From assembly GCA_002483865.1 (NCBI GenBank), contig DLIT01000117.1:16265-38393 (forward strand): DNA of 22,129 nucleotides, in the 5' to 3' direction. A program made the translations under genes and the position numbers. Each line of letters opens with the position of its first letter. The stretch's first letter is position 1. This DNA is from Brevundimonas sp. UBA7635 (GTDB lineage: Bacteria > Pseudomonadota > Alphaproteobacteria > Caulobacterales > Caulobacteraceae). Below are positions 21,949 through 22,129 of the stretch, piece by piece. The notes beneath the pieces were generated by a model. It did not search any database. It was not told where the DNA came from and was given only the letters and a program-made list of their open reading frames with translations.

Positions 21949-22129
21949 GTGGCCTGTCTGAACTGCCTGTGTGGGCAGCCTGCCTCGTGGTTGCTCTGGC
22001 GCTGTTCGGTGCCAGCCTGTCGCTGATCGGGGCAATCGGGATGCTGCGACTCAAACGCTTTTATGAGCGCGTTCACGCGCCCACCCTGGGTACCACCCTG
22101 GGCATGGCCAGCATCGTCATCGCCTCGGT
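21945..22129 (+). CDS. mrpG: Mrp antiporter subunit G, 5' part only
   Basis: The first 61 codons of the last Mrp subunit, cut by the window end. Seen are a first membrane helix (about 9-31), then LIGAIGMLRLKRFYERVHAPTLGTTLG, the MrpG motif Gly-x-x-Arg-Leu-x-x-Phe-Tyr-x-Arg-x-His-Ala-Pro-Thr. The start ATG overlaps the mrpF stop by 4 bases. With this gene the six-gene group 2 Mrp operon (AB, C, D, E, F, G) is accounted for; what follows is out of view. Confidence 0.93.
   Translation, partial: MSGLSELPVWAACLVVALALFGASLSLIGAIGMLRLKRFYERVHAPTLGTTLGMASIVIAS

Noticed and set aside
1..22129. tRNA, rRNA, CRISPR array, insertion sequence, toxin-antitoxin or phage genes
   Set aside because: None recognised by reading both strands; nearly all sequence is accounted for by packed genes, and the gaps are too short.

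Overview
The window looks like chromosomal DNA of an aerobic, GC-rich alphaproteobacterium, possibly of the Caulobacterales. That placement is an inference from the base composition, the fused MrpA-MrpB antiporter subunit, an alginate-export-type porin and the ligase-associated repair operon. No rRNA, tRNA, insertion sequence or CRISPR array was seen. Genes are tightly packed, mostly with 1-4 base start/stop overlaps.

Region 1 (1-787): the 3' end of a cysteine synthase-family PLP enzyme, followed by two strong hairpins that separate it from a convergent operon.

Region 2 (788-10216): a self-contained salicylate/gentisate catabolic cluster. A minus-strand operon reads, in transcription order, Rieske oxygenase alpha and beta subunits, Rieske ferredoxin, gentisate 1,2-dioxygenase, fumarylpyruvate hydrolase, an aromatic-acid MFS transporter, a glutathione-dependent maleylpyruvate isomerase and an outer-membrane porin. 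A divergent gene encodes a BphA4/putidaredoxin-reductase-like ferredoxin reductase, and an IclR regulator lies convergent to it. The proposed flow is porin and MFS uptake, then salicylate to gentisate (oxygenase, ferredoxin, reductase), then maleylpyruvate, fumarylpyruvate, and finally fumarate plus pyruvate. The 124-base divergent promoter region holds an FNR/FixK-type box and a separate inverted repeat that is a candidate IclR site.

Region 3 (10217-16236): the four-gene ligase-associated DNA repair operon, encoding a metallo-beta-lactamase-fold exonuclease, an ATP-dependent DNA ligase, an Lhr-core-type helicase and a metallophosphoesterase. It is preceded by an inverted repeat GTTCGG-N7-CCGAAC and shows no recognisable alphaproteobacterial SOS box.

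Region 4 (16237-22129): a Mrp/Pha multisubunit Na+(K+)/H+ antiporter operon with a fused AB subunit, then C, D, E, F and the beginning of G, which is cut by the window end. The most useful leads are the control of the catabolic cluster (possible oxygen-sensing box, autoregulation repeats) and its unusual reductase type. All enzyme families present are already known.
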